Positions 11,056 through 23,076 of a DNA stretch of 64,000 nt are shown here, piece by piece. A program made the position numbers and the translations under genes. How positions within the stretch are numbered: the first letter of the stretch is position 1; each line of letters begins with the position of its first letter. Below the pieces are notes generated by a model. The model saw nothing but the letters and a program-made list of their open reading frames with translations, had not been told where the DNA came from and did no database searches. Source of the stretch: Epiperipatus broadwayi (taxonomy: Eukaryota > Onychophora > Udeonychophora > Euonychophora > Peripatidae); assembly GCA_028023455.1 (NCBI GenBank), contig JAQFVV010013279.1, positions 108,992 through 172,991 of the forward strand, written 5' to 3'.

Positions 11056-11407
11056 ACGTATTATCACATCAAATATACCACCATCACAAACGTTGAGGCA
11101 AATATAATAATTAGTTTTTTAATCTGAAAAAAAAAAGATACATGCATAACAGAATTGCTCCTATGATATATAACAATATTTATAATATATGTTTATACAT
11201 AATTTTACCATGATTTTACATTTATATTTGTATACTTATTGCTATTAAAATGTATGTTTTGTATTGGAAATATTCTTTAGGCTGAAGATTCAGTGCCTTC
11301 TTTATAACATACATCCTTTAATAATATTATTGTGCATCAGAACCTGTGTGTAAAACTGAGTTATTGTTAAAAGTAAAGTAGCATAACCATGCATAAAAAT
11401 TACCCCT

Positions 11408-11999
11408 ATGGATAGACCCCCACATGTTGTTAGCTTTTGTAAAAAACTCATTTTTCCCCTTCAGGTTATCCCCAGACATGAATTCAACTCTATATCTAAA
11501 AAATTCAAATATTGTGAAATCTATAAATGGTTTCATGACTCCATTAATACTTCAATTTTAAGCCTAAATAACAAAAAACTCATTAATAAATTTAGAAATT
11601 GGTGCCTTGAACATAAATATTTTGATTTCCTTGTTAAAATTAACCTAGAAGCATTACCCACTTTATATTTCTACAGATATAAAAGAAATTGCAAGGGTGT
11701 CAATGAACATTACAATGTTTGTCAGAGACACTGAAAAACAGCATTACACCTTCTTCGAATGCACCTGCTTTGATAATATTCATAGAGCAATTCCTCTATT
11801 ATGTAAAAATTCAAAAGATAAAATTGACACACTTTTTCAAAGTCCCAAACAAGGTATATATGCCAATATTCATGCCAGCACTTTTGTTCTTTTTGCATTA
11901 TGGTATACTAGATGCATCTTTTTTTACAATAACAATCCAAGAAAGCATCCAAATACCTTTTGGAATAAACTTGAAAGCATTAAAGAAAGAGACAAATAA
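11408..11999 (+). pseudogene. LINE-like C-terminal fragment, frameshifted
   Basis: Two overlapping frames join near 11730. The upstream frame gives about 100 residues containing KINLEALPTLYFYRYKR and a Cys-x-His region. The downstream frame continues with HYTFFECTCFD...I and a hydrophobic ALWYTRC segment. The order (basic stretch, Cys/His knuckle, then ALW.TR) resembles the region after the RT in animal LINEs, where a CCHC-like knuckle precedes the C-terminus. There are no RT motifs, so this is a fragment. Family assignment is uncertain. Confidence 0.45.
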
Positions 12000-12626
12000 C
12001 TTGTCTCTGTATATATAATACATGGAACCTATTAAATTTTCAGCGAACAACATATAGACTGTGATCGGATCTCAATGGAATTTTTAAACATTGTTTTCTC
12101 CCATTATCATCACATAAACATTGATTAAAGTCTTATTGCTTTCGGATTTGATGGTTTGTAATGCATAGGATTTAATTGCATAAACTGTACTTCCTTTATA
12201 ATGTAAATATGAAACTATGTATGCCAATGTAAAACTGTAAACAGATGTAACTTTTTTCTTCAGTTAATAAAATCCTTTTGAAAGTAAAAAATAGTTAAAC
12301 AAAATTATGTTAACCCTTTTAGAAAGCTGAAAGGTTGTGCATTTGATTTAACTAGTAGTTATAAAATGAATCAAATGAAGCTAATTTTTATAATTTAATT
12401 GTTCAGGTATAGGAATTATTTGATGATGATTGGGAAGAATGATCAGTTTATTGTAATATTTTATTATAAGAAATAGAACTATGTATCTTGATGATGGATG
12501 ATTTAGCAATAATCCAGTTTTTGATCAACATTACTAAAATAGATATTAGTATAGGAAAGGTAATTAAATATCTGTTATAGAATTGTTAAAATTTCCTTCC
12601 ACTTCTTATTTGCATTGCTGAATTAT

Positions 12627-12804
12627 ATATAATATAATATACCATATACACCTCAATTTCATTCTACAATGCAGTTTAACATATGATTTATTTTATCTCC
12701 TCTTGCCTACAGTTTCAACCGTCCAGCAGTCATCATCAGAGCTACAACATTTAAACATATACAATTAATACCTGTCTCTCTTTCTCTATATATATATACA
12801 CACG

Positions 12805-12835
<31 letters not shown>

Positions 12836-13038
12836 ATATATATATATATACACTCATAAATAAATAAAAACCAACATTTCAAACACTAGACAAGTATTAA
12901 TTGTATATTTGTAAATGTTGTAGCTCTGATGATGATTTTTGGACAGTTGAAACTGTAGGCAAAAGGAAATAAAATAAATCATATATTAAACTGCATTGTA
13001 GAGTGTAAATTGCGGTGTATATGGTATATTATATTATA
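12627..13038. mobile_element. Long inverted-repeat element with hammerhead-like motif
   Basis: Arms of about 140 bp (12627-12768 and 12897-13038) mirror each other closely, for example GAGCTACAACATTTA against TAAATGTTGTAGCTC. The loop holds a (CT)n run near 12807-12832 and TA repeats. Both arms carry CTGATGATG...GTTGAAACTGTAGGC (arm 1 on minus, arm 2 on plus). That fits a hammerhead core, but stem I is only about 3 bp and stem III 2 bp. Confidence 0.65.
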
Positions 13039-13039
13039 A

Positions 13040-13980
13040 AATTGTTGTTGAATAACATGTTATCTAACCAAGGAAAAGTATTTTATTATAATATATATAT
13101 ATATGTATGATTCTAACTAAAAAAATCAATAGATAGATGGATAAAAATAAAAAATTCTATTTTAAATTTTTTATGATATATAAAATATTTATAAATAACA
13201 TTACATTTTACTAACGTTAATATAAAATAAAAAATTTAGTAAAATTAGTGACGTGGAAATGAATATTTTTGCGTTTGTTGAAAAATTCCCATTTCAACCA
13301 AAGATTATAAAATGTTTTTTATACATCACAAAATAGCTGTTTTATAATTCTTACTTCTTTTTAGATATCTTGTATAAATTCTAAAAGATAATTTAAAAGA
13401 AAAAAAGCATCAGTGATATTAAACTTTAAAAAAAAAAAATGTTTAAACTTCAAGCGAATTGTTTTCCTTTGTGTACACGTGCTTTTCACAGTAAAACTTC
13501 GATTCATGTTTTTAAAATTATTACAACACTAAATAACTTAAGTAAAAAAATAACTTATAATTAAAATTTTTAATTAAATAGCTGCAAGTTTAAAAAAATA
13601 ATACGTAAAAAAGCAAACACGGCTTATTCATCATCTTCTATGATTATGGAAGATAAACGCAGTACAAATTATTGAGGATCTTTTAAAGTCAGGGCATCGA
13701 AAATTGCCTGATTTGCTCAGATTTTTTAATTAAGCATTTTTCCTAAGGTAAACAGATAATAATTTACCATCAGAAACTTACAAATGAGTATGATTACCCC
13801 AACTCCAATAAAAAAGACAGTAGTAATATTACTAAAGATGAGTATTACAATGACTTTATAAATCAGTTTAGGGGCCACAGACACATACATATATAAAACA
13901 TCTGATTCGCTATTCTGTTTATTTGTTTTTTTGTGATGCTGCATTTGGACTTTTGAAAAAGTTCAAGACATTGTCTAACT
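13040..13980. other. AT-rich non-coding DNA
   Basis: Nothing coding is recognised. The short minus-strand ORF at 13726-13944 is hydrophobic and AT-driven, and has no family signature. Confidence 0.4.
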
Positions 13981-14039
13981 TAATCCTCAAAATATATCTT
14001 TTTAATGATAACAATCAATAGTGAACTCTTCACATTGCC

Positions 14040-14130
14040 TTTGAGATAATCCTTATAATGTCAATGGGATTTACCTATCCCACGAAATCATTCTTAAGTT
14101 TATTGCAAAAAAAATTTATTAGAGAGTTGT
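14040..14130 (-). pseudogene. LINE C-terminal fragment (small)
   Basis: The minus strand encodes pieces resembling the xLRxxxRxxG...YKDxLKxx region that follows the RT in the same LINE family as at 3.1 kb. A CTTTGAGATAATCxTTATAATG stretch is shared at nucleotide level with 3128-3152. Too short and broken for a firm call. Confidence 0.4.
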
Positions 14131-14875
14131 ATATTGTTTTTTTTTTTCAAGTGTTCAGCCCAATGAAGATATGATTTTACAATAAGATGGAGTCTTGGGT
14201 TCTATGGTCGGTCTACAGATGTTCATAGGAAGTAAATAATGGAATGATCATCAGATATGAGGATTAACTGTGAATAACAAATAAGGGGTGACCAATCAAA
14301 AACATTTCAGTCTGTCTTTTAGGACAAAATGCATTGGTTCATCAAAAGCAGCATGCAGTCACCAATGCAAACATTCTTTCCTGTCTCTTTTAGTCTTCTT
14401 AAAAACATTTAAATTAATGTAGAATTTGGGCAGCATGAGTATTTCATCCTTTTAATCATTTCTTTATACTTCTTGTAACAATCTGTCTATTCATGCAGCC
14501 ATATATTGATCCTTTAACATCACACAATATTTTAGACTCCAAATCCTCTTTTAATTATTTTTTTAACTCAGGCCCTCATGAATTAAGAAAGCATTGATAG
14601 GGGCAAACATAGGTTGACAATCCTTAGATATCATCTTTACTCAAGGTAGTTTGGAACTGATTTTGAAATAGAGACTTGAACCACAAAAATTATGTTTATG
14701 TAGCCATATTTAAGGTTTCCTTTACTATCACATGGGAAAATGTATCCATAAAATGTGATCAATACAATCTGGATAGATTATCATGCCAGACATATTATTC
14801 ATTAAAGAATAAAAATAAGATTTATTTATCAATAGTAGAAGTAAAGCATATAGTAAGCATATAGATACATATAAT

Positions 14876-15095
14876 GTGCAACCAGTACTTGACACAAATT
14901 CTTCAAACCTAGAACAGAGGACATTACTGATGGATAAGAAGCTGTCAAAGATCTCTATCACTGCTCTTAATGAAACTTACCTTCCAAAGGAAGGAAGTTT
15001 AATAGAACAAGGGAATGACTACAAGTCTTTATGGAAAAGCAGATCAGTCAGAGAAAGAAGATTGCATGTTGCTAAATTTGCTGTAAATAATAATT
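14876..15095 (+). pseudogene. LINE apurinic-type endonuclease fragment
   Basis: An open stretch reads KLSKISITALNETYLPKEGS followed by a W-K-S-R-S...RR-L-H pattern and KFAVNNN. This matches the endonuclease segment of animal LINEs often annotated as craniofacial-development-protein-2-like (IxxxALxETxLxxEGSLxExGxxYxFFWxGRxxxERRxxGVGFAI). The ETY region corresponds to the catalytic glutamate block. It begins a plus-strand decayed LINE that continues with RT at 15.7 kb and a C-terminal part at 16.3-16.8 kb. Confidence 0.7.
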
Positions 15096-15451
15096 TCATA
15101 TTTTCTAAAACTTTGTTTTCACAAAGACATTATTATTTATGTTATTATTAAATATACTCCAATATTTTATTCCTTGATGAATAGCATTATTAAAGCAATA
15201 TTATTTAAAGGCCTTTTTTATTTTAATGACTTTAATGCATATATTGATACAAATAAAAAACATTTGGCTCCAACAGTTGTTGGAAATAATAGTATTGGTA
15301 CAACAAAATTCAAATAGTCTGATGTTATTGAATTTGTGCACATTATATGGACTGATTACCACAAACCTTTTGTTTGGGTAGAAAAATCATTATAAAAAAC
15401 ATGGCTGATTCATGCTCAAGATAATAGCATTTTATAAATTCCATTACAGTT

Positions 15452-15557
15452 TTTTTTTTCTCATGTGTCAAAGCATCGACTGGGAAGTGGACCTGCAAAC
15501 CCGGGACAACTGCTTGTAAGGCAGCTGTGCTGACCACTCGGCCACCAATGTTTGACT
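15452..15557 (-). mobile_element. tRNA-derived SINE
   Basis: On the minus strand the A box is TGGCCGAGTGGTC and the B-box-like sequence is GGTTTGCAGGTCC. The 3' end GATGCTTTGACACATGAG is followed by a poly-A run. A 14-bp duplication with one mismatch (ATTCCATTACAGTT / ATTCCATTATAGTT) lies at 15438-15451 and 15558-15571. The 3' end matches the SINE at 48.1 kb, but the tRNA-like head differs from it. Confidence 0.85.
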
Positions 15558-15699
15558 ATTCCATTATAGTTAGGAACCATAATACAAAAGATGTTTAAAT
15601 AATGCAATCTCTTACAATCACAAATTGTTTGTTAGATTATAGACAAGATTATAATAATAATAAACCACAACAGCAAATGTATTTGCAAGACGTTTATTG

Positions 15700-15900
15700 A
15701 ATAGGTTGCATCTAGTCATAGGTGAATGTTTTCCAAGGATTCAGTGTCACTTTAGAGAATCAAAAAGACATTAGGCATGGATTTTGTTGTGAAAAAAATA
15801 CCATAGAAGAGTCAGGAATAAAACTGTAATTTGTTTACCGTTTAATGAACTGGTCAAGGCATTTGACTCGATTAACTGAACAGGGAATTGTTTGAAATTA
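15700..15900 (+). pseudogene. LINE reverse transcriptase fragment
   Basis: In shifting frames it encodes the block preceding and including the first catalytic aspartate motif: an (P)xSQCxFRESK-like stretch near 15735-15775, then a LV-KAFDS-like block near 15845-15875. It continues the decayed LINE that begins with the endonuclease fragment at 14.9 kb. Confidence 0.65.
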
Positions 15901-15984
15901 GTTGAATGTCCATGAATGTTTATATGAGAGGAAATGTTTAAGCGTATTTGCTCCCACATTGTTTTCAATTTCCCCTCTTTTCTT

Positions 15985-16135
15985 CCATAGCGTAAGCTTG
16001 TGGTTAAGACCTGTAGAGGTCCCTACCTTCACATTTTCAAGCACACATTCTTGAGGTTTATTGCCTTAGTAAATATTACTTATGTATTCAATGTGCGTTA
16101 AATAAATTTATAATTATAGTTTTTATAAAATCCTT
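15985..16135 (+). mobile_element. Family B hairpin element, 5'-truncated copy
   Basis: It matches the 3' arm and tail of the complete copy at 16905-17130: AAGACCTGTAGAGGTCC, TTGAGGTTTATTGCCTTAG, then a tail ending GTTAAATAAATTTATAATTA. The 5' arm is missing. It sits inside the decayed LINE. Confidence 0.65.
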
Positions 16136-16289
16136 AATGAATTAGATGTCAAAATATGATACAAGTTTGACAATGAAATTTTTAATGACAATTAATTAAA
16201 AATGAAAACTAAAATTGTATCTGCTCTATCAGTATGCTGGTAATTGGGTTATTTTTCCATAGTTTAATAAACAATTTATAGTATGAACA

Positions 16290-16810
16290 TAATGTTTTAA
16301 ATGCGACATATAAAAACTCTGGTTTTATAATTAATGCTCAAAATACTCAAATTCTTTACATTTACTAATGAAAAAAAAATCAACAGCAATTTGTAGCTTG
16401 GTTGATTATCAGTTTGAAAATGTAAACCAAGTAGAATCATTGGTTTATATCTCCGATATGTTATTGTTGCTTTTAACAAGTAGTTAAACATAAAATATTT
16501 CACCCTCAAAAATGAATTACTGCAAATCAATGTGCTTATATAAAACTGTTATTTTAATTTATTGTATGGAAGTGAAATTTGGACATTCTACCATAGCAAT
16601 ATAAAATTATTAGAAACATTTCATTTAAAGATGCTTTATAAACTTTGAAAAATGCAATAGAAAGATTATACAACAGTCAATATGTTCTTCACATTACTTG
16701 GATGTGGCATTCCAGGATTTAATATTATAAAGTAACACATTGATTGATTTGGACATATAAAATGAATATAAGAAATCCTATTTTATGACGAATATGAATC
16801 TGCATTGTTT
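16290..16810 (+). pseudogene. LINE ORF2 C-terminal fragment
   Basis: The plus strand encodes an xGxxINxxxTQILY-like block (16320-16365), then LLYGSEIWTFYHSNIKLLE followed by FHLKMLYK (16558-16645). It ends with a GCGIPG...DWFGHI pattern (16710-16760). These are the conserved post-RT blocks of animal LINEs (LLYGSETWxLxxxxxxxLExFHxRxLR; GHVxRM). Stops occur throughout. Together with 14876-15900 it outlines a dead LINE of about 2 kb. Confidence 0.7.
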
Positions 16811-16904
16811 TTGTTGGAGTAGCCTCCATTTATATTATAAAAATTATCATATAAAAAGTAAACAAATTCAACTTCCTTATTATTGTTACCATACTTATCT
16901 TATT

Positions 16905-17130
16905 TACTAAGGCAATAAACCTCAAGCAATGTGCGCTTGAAAATGCGAAAGTAGGGACCTCTACAGGTCTTAATCACAAGCTTACGCATTGGAAGAAAAG
17001 AGGTGTAAGCTTATGGTTAAGACCTGTAGAGGTCTCTACTTTCGCATTTTCAAGCGCACATTGCTTGAGGTTTATTGCCTTAGTAAATATTACTTACGTA
17101 ATCAATGTGCGTTAAATAAATTTATAATTA
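16905..17130 (+). mobile_element. Family B hairpin element with one-sided tail
   Basis: The 5' arm (ACTAAGGCAATAAACCTCAA...CTTACGCATT) and 3' arm (TGTAAGCTTATGG...GAGGTTTATTGCCTTAGT) pair almost completely around a loop of about 13 nt. A tail of about 50 bp (AAATATTACTTACG...TTTATAATTA) follows on the right only. A perfect 15-bp duplication CATACTTATCTTATT lies at 16890-16904 and 17131-17145. No hammerhead motif was found on either strand. Confidence 0.85.
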
Positions 17131-17770
17131 CATACTTATCTTATTAAAAATAATATTACTTACAAAAATGAAAATTACGGCTATTTATAATGGTGATTAT
17201 ATTTTCTAAATGAGATTTATATAACGGGGTCATAAGGAATTTACAATATATGGAAATTTTAAAATCTGCTATTTTTAGAACGTAAATTATTCTCTTGAAA
17301 CACATTATAAAAATTAAGAGGATGAAAAAAGAATGCCTGCAGTTATCATGGAATACAGCAAAAGTACTTTTATTGATTTTATTAAATAAGTTACTTTTAT
17401 TCAAAATTATAAAACACTATATTCTTTTTTTAAAAACTAAAAAACTTTTATATTTAATGTTTTAGGGAATTTAGACGTTCTTCTAAAACCTAAAAACAAA
17501 AATAGTAGCTTATTTCGTTTTATATATTTATAAGAGTTTGATTATGATTCGTTATCATCTTCATTTATATTTTCAATTCATTTCTGAAAATGGCCAATTA
17601 GATTTGATGAAATATCGAATACAGTAATAAAACGTTTTCCAGTTTACAAAAAAAGATATTTTTTGCTTTTACAATTTTATAAATATTTAACTGGAAAAAA
17701 AACAACAACTATTATATATATTGTAAAAGGTTTTAACAGATCAATAAAATATAAACTATTTACTAAACGT

Positions 17771-17970
17771 AATAAGTGCGCTTATACGCAACTATAGAAA
17801 AGTTTGTTATTGCTATAGATTAAATACGACTTAGAGTTTTTGAGAACTTATGGCGTTCTCACATTCATAGGAAGAATATGAGAACGCCATAGTTCCCGAA
17901 AGCGCTAAGCCGTATTTTAATTTATAGAAATAACACGCTTCTCTATAGTTGCGTATAAACGCACTCATTG
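17771..17970. mobile_element. Foldback element, unnamed family
   Basis: Imperfect arms of about 90 bp (17771-17862 and 17876-17970) share TATACGCAACTATAGA with its complement, and ATGGCGTTCTCA with its complement, around a short centre. The copy abuts the family C element on its right and may have inserted into it. Confidence 0.65.
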
Positions 17971-17989
17971 TATTTATTACATTCCGTAT

Positions 17990-18215
17990 AAGATTAAACA
18001 CAGGCATTCTTATACCTAAACTGAGCACTGATTATATATATGCGTGGGAGATGATATTTTGGACCAACTGATGATTGCTGGTTCAGCACAAAATATGTGT
18101 ATTGATGATTATTTATATTTTCTACATGAGTGTGGTCATGTGTATCAGTATTATGAAATAGTGTGGATAATTGAAGGTTTCTTGAAAGTCTGAGTTCAAA
18201 TCCCCTATATTATAT
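17990..18215 (+). mobile_element. Family C element with hammerhead-derived core
   Basis: This is the reverse orientation of the copy at 43.4 kb. It contains AACTGAGCACTGATTATATA, then a hammerhead-like core, then GTGTGGTCATGTGTATCAG and GAAAGTCTGAGTTCAAATCC at the end. The left part is truncated near the neighbouring foldback. Confidence 0.65.
18056..18112 (+). ncRNA. Hammerhead motif, family C, core-mutated
   Basis: Stem I ACCAA is followed by CTGATGA (18068-18074), stem II TTGC/GCAC around TGGTTCA, then AAAA instead of GAAA at 18090-18093. The lost G12 follows a C and fits CpG decay. Stem III and the GTA triplet (A17 at 18101) remain. Expected to be inactive. Confidence 0.6.
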
Positions 18216-18469
18216 TCTGTATAGAAAAAGTATAAACAGTTAACGTCTTTACATATAAGCTATTTGTAAATAAAAAGATTATAAAGCTTTAATATAATTT
18301 TAGATAATCAGAAAGCATTACAAACATAATTTTTATTGCGAGGAAAATGTATTGAACAAAGATGTAATTAACACATTACTTGATTAATTTGGCTAAATCA
18401 TTTTTATTTTGTTTGAAATTATCAAATTATAACCAGGTAGAAAACCACATAGATAAATAGGTACAGAAG

Positions 18470-18690
18470 TACATGCATGGACACATTGGTAGATGAAACA
18501 TAGATTGATAGATAAATGGATGCTTGAATAGATAGATAAAGAGGTAGATAAATGAATAGATGAATAAATAGATAAATGGATAGAGTCTGGTAAATAGATA
18601 GATAGATAACAAATAGAGACACAGGTAAATGGATATATAGATAACAGATAGAGACACTGATAAATAGATGAATAGATAAGTAGGTAGATA
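18470..18690. repeat. Degenerate GATA-type tandem repeat
   Basis: About 220 bp of imperfect (TAGA)n with ATGAATAGATAAATGGA-like higher-order variants. Apparent ORFs across it are repeat translations and are not annotated. Confidence 0.75.
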
Positions 18691-18699
18691 GATGGATTA

Positions 18700-21600
18700 T
18701 AAGTTGTTTTTTTTCACTTTTGGTGGAAAATAAGAGGCATTTGAAATAAAAACTAGTTTTTAACAGGTATGTGTACCAGTTCTAACTTTGTTTTTTTTTT
18801 TACTTTTATTATAGGTTTTCTGTATAGCTTATAGATGATCTCATAAAAAAAGAATCAAGATGCAATATAGATTATTATCATTTTTATCAATATATCCTGC
18901 ATAGCTCTGTTTCAGATTTTTGAATTTTTCAATGATGTCAGTGATAATCACTTGCTTTCTTGTCCATATTGTACGAGATGGCTTACAACTAACCTTCACA
19001 TCTCTCCCAATTTCTTTTACATTGTTATGAATTCAGACCAAGTGGTAGGCAAATAAAATATCCTACATACTTACTTATATACATATAGTATATACACATA
19101 TAAACATACACATAGACTGATATATTTGAGAAATTAATTCTTTTTTTTATCTATTGTGGAAAGCAAACAAATTTGCTGTACACATGAAATATATATGCAT
19201 ATAAACTAATCTGTTCATCTATTGGTAGAAATTAATTGTTTTTCTTTTATTCATTTAATTTCATTAACTGAAAATACTAATTGATTGACTTATAGAATGA
19301 ACATAATTAAAGATTAACATTTATATGAGGTCAAAATTGTTGTTAATTCTTCAACCGTCTCTTACGAGGCTCCTCGTAGACATCTGACGTTACTCTAACT
19401 CTGCCAGTTCTTATGCTAAAAAATTCATTTGATAGGTTTTGAATAGGTTTTTAAAAGTTCTGTAAGATGGTGCCATCTTCCGATTTATTTTACAAGTAAA
19501 AAATAAAAAAAAATGCATTTAAACCTAAACAAAGAAAGAACATTACTTGTGATTGGTTCTTAGTATGCTCTCAGCCGAAAAAGACATTCTGATTGGCTGG
19601 AAAGAACAAAGAAACCGCCTGATCAAAGAAAATAAAGAAAAACGCTGAGATTTTCATTTCGAACATGATATAAATTATTATAAAATTATATTTATGGAAA
19701 TTACAAATTATTTTCAGAGAGAATAATAAAAAAACAAAATTATTTTCGAAAAATATTGAAGATTTTAGTAAAAATATTAAAGAAATATTTAAAAGAAATA
19801 TTTACTTTTCTATAACGTAAAAGTCGACCTTTTTGTTTATATTATAGCTTTTATGTTGCCGAAATTGAATATTTTAGAATAAATAAATAGCAATTTATTT
19901 TTGAAAGAACTTTCATTCTCTTCATAACCTGAAAAATTAGTAATATACTTTTTATAAACGTATCTGAGTTGAATTTAATATTATAGGCGAATATGTTTTA
20001 ACAATAGGCTTTGTCTTCAGTTTGTGAGTTGGCCAATTAAAAGATTTGATTTTTACCTCATACAACCAATAATATAATTAGTGGTTAAAAGGTTAAATGA
20101 TCGAATTTGGAATAATGAAAATTAAATAAAAATAATAATATTTTATAATTTGATTTTTTTTTATTAAGTTGTAACAATAGGTTTTTAGCAAGCACATGAC
20201 AATCTAGCAGCATTTCTCTTTACTGGAAAAAATCTACAAATGAACTGACAGCAGGAGCATTCTGGTCTTGAAAAATCTGGAATTGAACAGACAGCGAAAA
20301 AGTTAAGTTTTTATTTCTTTTAAGAAAAGAAAAAAACTTTTTGGCTTTTAAAAAAATAGTAAAATTTTAATATTTGTAGTTTCAAGAAGTTAAACTTTAA
20401 TTTATAATTAGCAGGAATGAACTAGTGACTTTATTTATTCTGCAAACTAAAATTCATTATAATAGAAATAATGCAAAGGAAATCTGAAACTACTAAAAAT
20501 TAACTGTTGTCTTTAAAAGCTATTTTTATATGTATTTAAGCCATATTATAAATAACAGTTTATAATAAAGGAAACATTATGATGTATTTGGGGTAAAAAG
20601 CCAATGCTGTGGGTTTGCAAAGCTAACTTCTATGTCATTATTTAATTATGGAATTATGAAATTGTAAAAATTTCCATCAAGATGTCTGTCTTATGGAATG
20701 CTGGTATACAGCAATCTTCCATGGATTTATATACGTTCAGGAGAGATAATTTGGATGTGTTTGTTTTTAACCAAGCAGCATGAAAGATATGAATATTAAC
20801 AGAGTTAGCAGATAGGAATGCTATACATGAAGATTGACATTTATATTTATAAACTCTTAACTGTGGAGAGAAAATGCTTGCTTTACTCAAGATAAATATA
20901 TGCTATTTTGATTCACTTGATTATTTTTTTTTTTGCTTTTGTCATTTTTATTTGAAAATGTATATATTGTAATTTTTTTTTTATTGTGTGTTTAAGAGTC
21001 ATTTTTCAAATTCGATCATATGCAATTTAAAAGTGGAAACAGTGGATGGATAAATGTCATGTTGATGTAAATTAAAAAAGAGAATCCTCTTCAATTAATA
21101 TGTATTTTTTTTTCAATAAAAGTAAATTTCAGATTCCTCTAGAATTCAACATTGATCCATCAAGGTGACCTCATCTTGAGTAAGGTTTTTATATATTTAA
21201 CATTGAGGGCAAAACTTTAGGACAACAAAACTTTTTTTTGTTACTAATCAGTTTTAATAATATTTATTTGTAATTTTGTTTTATTTCTGAATGCGTAATT
21301 AACCCACTGAGTAAAAGGTCTTTCTTTGTATTTATCATTAATTTCTATGACTTACACACAAATAAATGGGAGTGGTGCTACATATATATATATATTTATT
21401 TTTTAGTAAAAAAAAATAGTATAATTATAATATATTTACCCTAGCCTAAAAGTGTCATTTTAATAATTACATTAATGGGATAGTTTTAAGAATTAGTGAA
21501 CTATCATTTTGCTTTGCTTTTTTTATTTTATGTATATATTTAATGAATTATATAGTATAATTTTGTATATAATATACTTCAAATTATTTTGTTTCTGTTG

Positions 21601-21720
21601 TATGAAGCCATCAAGCTGATAGAAAAACCATTCTTGATAACCAAATATTTATCTATTTTATTATTTTTTGTTTATAAATATTTATTTTATATGTTGTTAA
21701 TAAATTTAGTTGTTGAAACC
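18700..21720. other. Non-coding DNA, no gene recognised
   Basis: Mostly AT-rich. A slightly less AT-rich patch at 19340-19640 has two ATTGG (inverted CCAAT) pentamers, at 19553-19557 and 19592-19596. That is weak evidence for a promoter, and I found no exon beside it. Confidence 0.35.
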
Positions 21721-21724
21721 AATC

Positions 21725-21835
21725 TGATCTCTGTTTGATCATCACCATCATCATCAATGTGCATTGATATCACTAGATGTTTGATCATCATCATCATTAT
21801 GTATTGCTCTTATAAAAAATTGATCATCATCAGTA
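21725..21835. repeat. ATC-rich degenerate repeat
   Basis: Three imperfect units of the form TTGATCATCATCATCA...TGxATTG. Simple-sequence derived. Confidence 0.55.
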
Positions 21836-21884
21836 TTTTTCTATATCTATGCTTATATATAGGCATATTTGGTTTATAATTGAG

Positions 21885-22010
21885 TAAGTCCATCTCTGAA
21901 GAGAGCTGACTGCAAGAACTCCCTGAGTTCGAATTCTGTGGTGTAATGGGTCCTAAAAAGGGAGTTGTAATGAATATGCACTGGTCTAATTTACATTGAA
22001 ATATTGTTAG
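21885..22010 (+). mobile_element. Possible tRNA-like SINE fragment
   Basis: GAGCTGACTGCAAGAACTCC followed by TGAGTTCGAATTCTGTGG resembles an anticodon-arm to T-arm segment with a B box (AGTTCGAATTC). There is no clear A box and no flanking duplication, so confidence is low. Confidence 0.3.
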
Positions 22011-23045
22011 TAAATTATAAGTTAGTATATTTAAAGTAGATGTGACTTGGAACTTGGCATTTCATTGTGACATCTTTAGCATCCTATTTGAAGGCCTAGG
22101 TCTGACAGTAGTGAGATGCGCTCCCTTTGTTATATGCCATTTCTGATTCAGTAACATCTGATGCACCCAAATGTATCATTGAATCATGAATTTTGGATAT
22201 GACTTGTAGGTTGGTTGACACCTTTCATCCAACTACTTAGTCGTATTCGCATCATCATATGGTGTACCCTGTGGTTCTGGTATATCTGGCACCATCAACT
22301 TTGGGGTAGCGGGTTCCATTATAATATATTTCATTTATCACTTCTTGTTCCACTTAACCTTTATCTGTTCGTATTTTATTGAGTGTTTTTGAAGTCTCTG
22401 TATTGCTCTTCTGCTAATCATACATGTTGTCTCAGATCCATTAGTAAGAAATGGTAAAACTCATCTATTAAGAATTTTTTCCCCAAAAACATATGCATAT
22501 TTTCATATTAAATTATATCTATCAAAAGCACTCCACTAAGGTTTAATTCTTTGCTTTATTTCATCCATTAAATTTCTACCTGTATTAATAATTTAATCAA
22601 GCTATTTGTGATTATTAACTTTTTCTAATTCATGATAGTCAATTTTTATTTTTTCTTGCATTTTTAGGATTTATATTTAATCCTAATAATAGTTATAATG
22701 ATTCACTAAATAGTGATGGTACATTATGCCATAAAAATTATAATTTTTTTTTTAATTACCAGCTAAACACTGCTTTTGACCAGATCTGTCATATTCATAG
22801 AATTAATATGGGTGTATAGAAAATAAAATTTATAAGTTAAATAAGTTTATAAATTTAAATATACCATCTGCATGATAATGCAATGCATGAGACTTTCTTG
22901 GTTATTACATTGATATTATTTGCAATAAACCATGCTTTTTTATATTTTCTTTTTTGATAATTATGCTCAACACAAATGATTTTAATATTAAATGGATAAA
23001 AACTGTGGTCCAATTCTAACTCATGTTTTGGGGTCTGTATTAGCT

Positions 23046-23060
<15 letters not shown>

Positions 23061-23076
<16 letters not shown>

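Noticed and set aside
16905-17130. Hammerhead ribozyme in family B
   Set aside because: GAAA strings occur, but no CTGANGA core was found on either strand at a suitable distance.
18422-18657. Two Tyr/Leu/Ile-rich ORFs
   Set aside because: They are translations of the degenerate GATA-type repeat in two frames.
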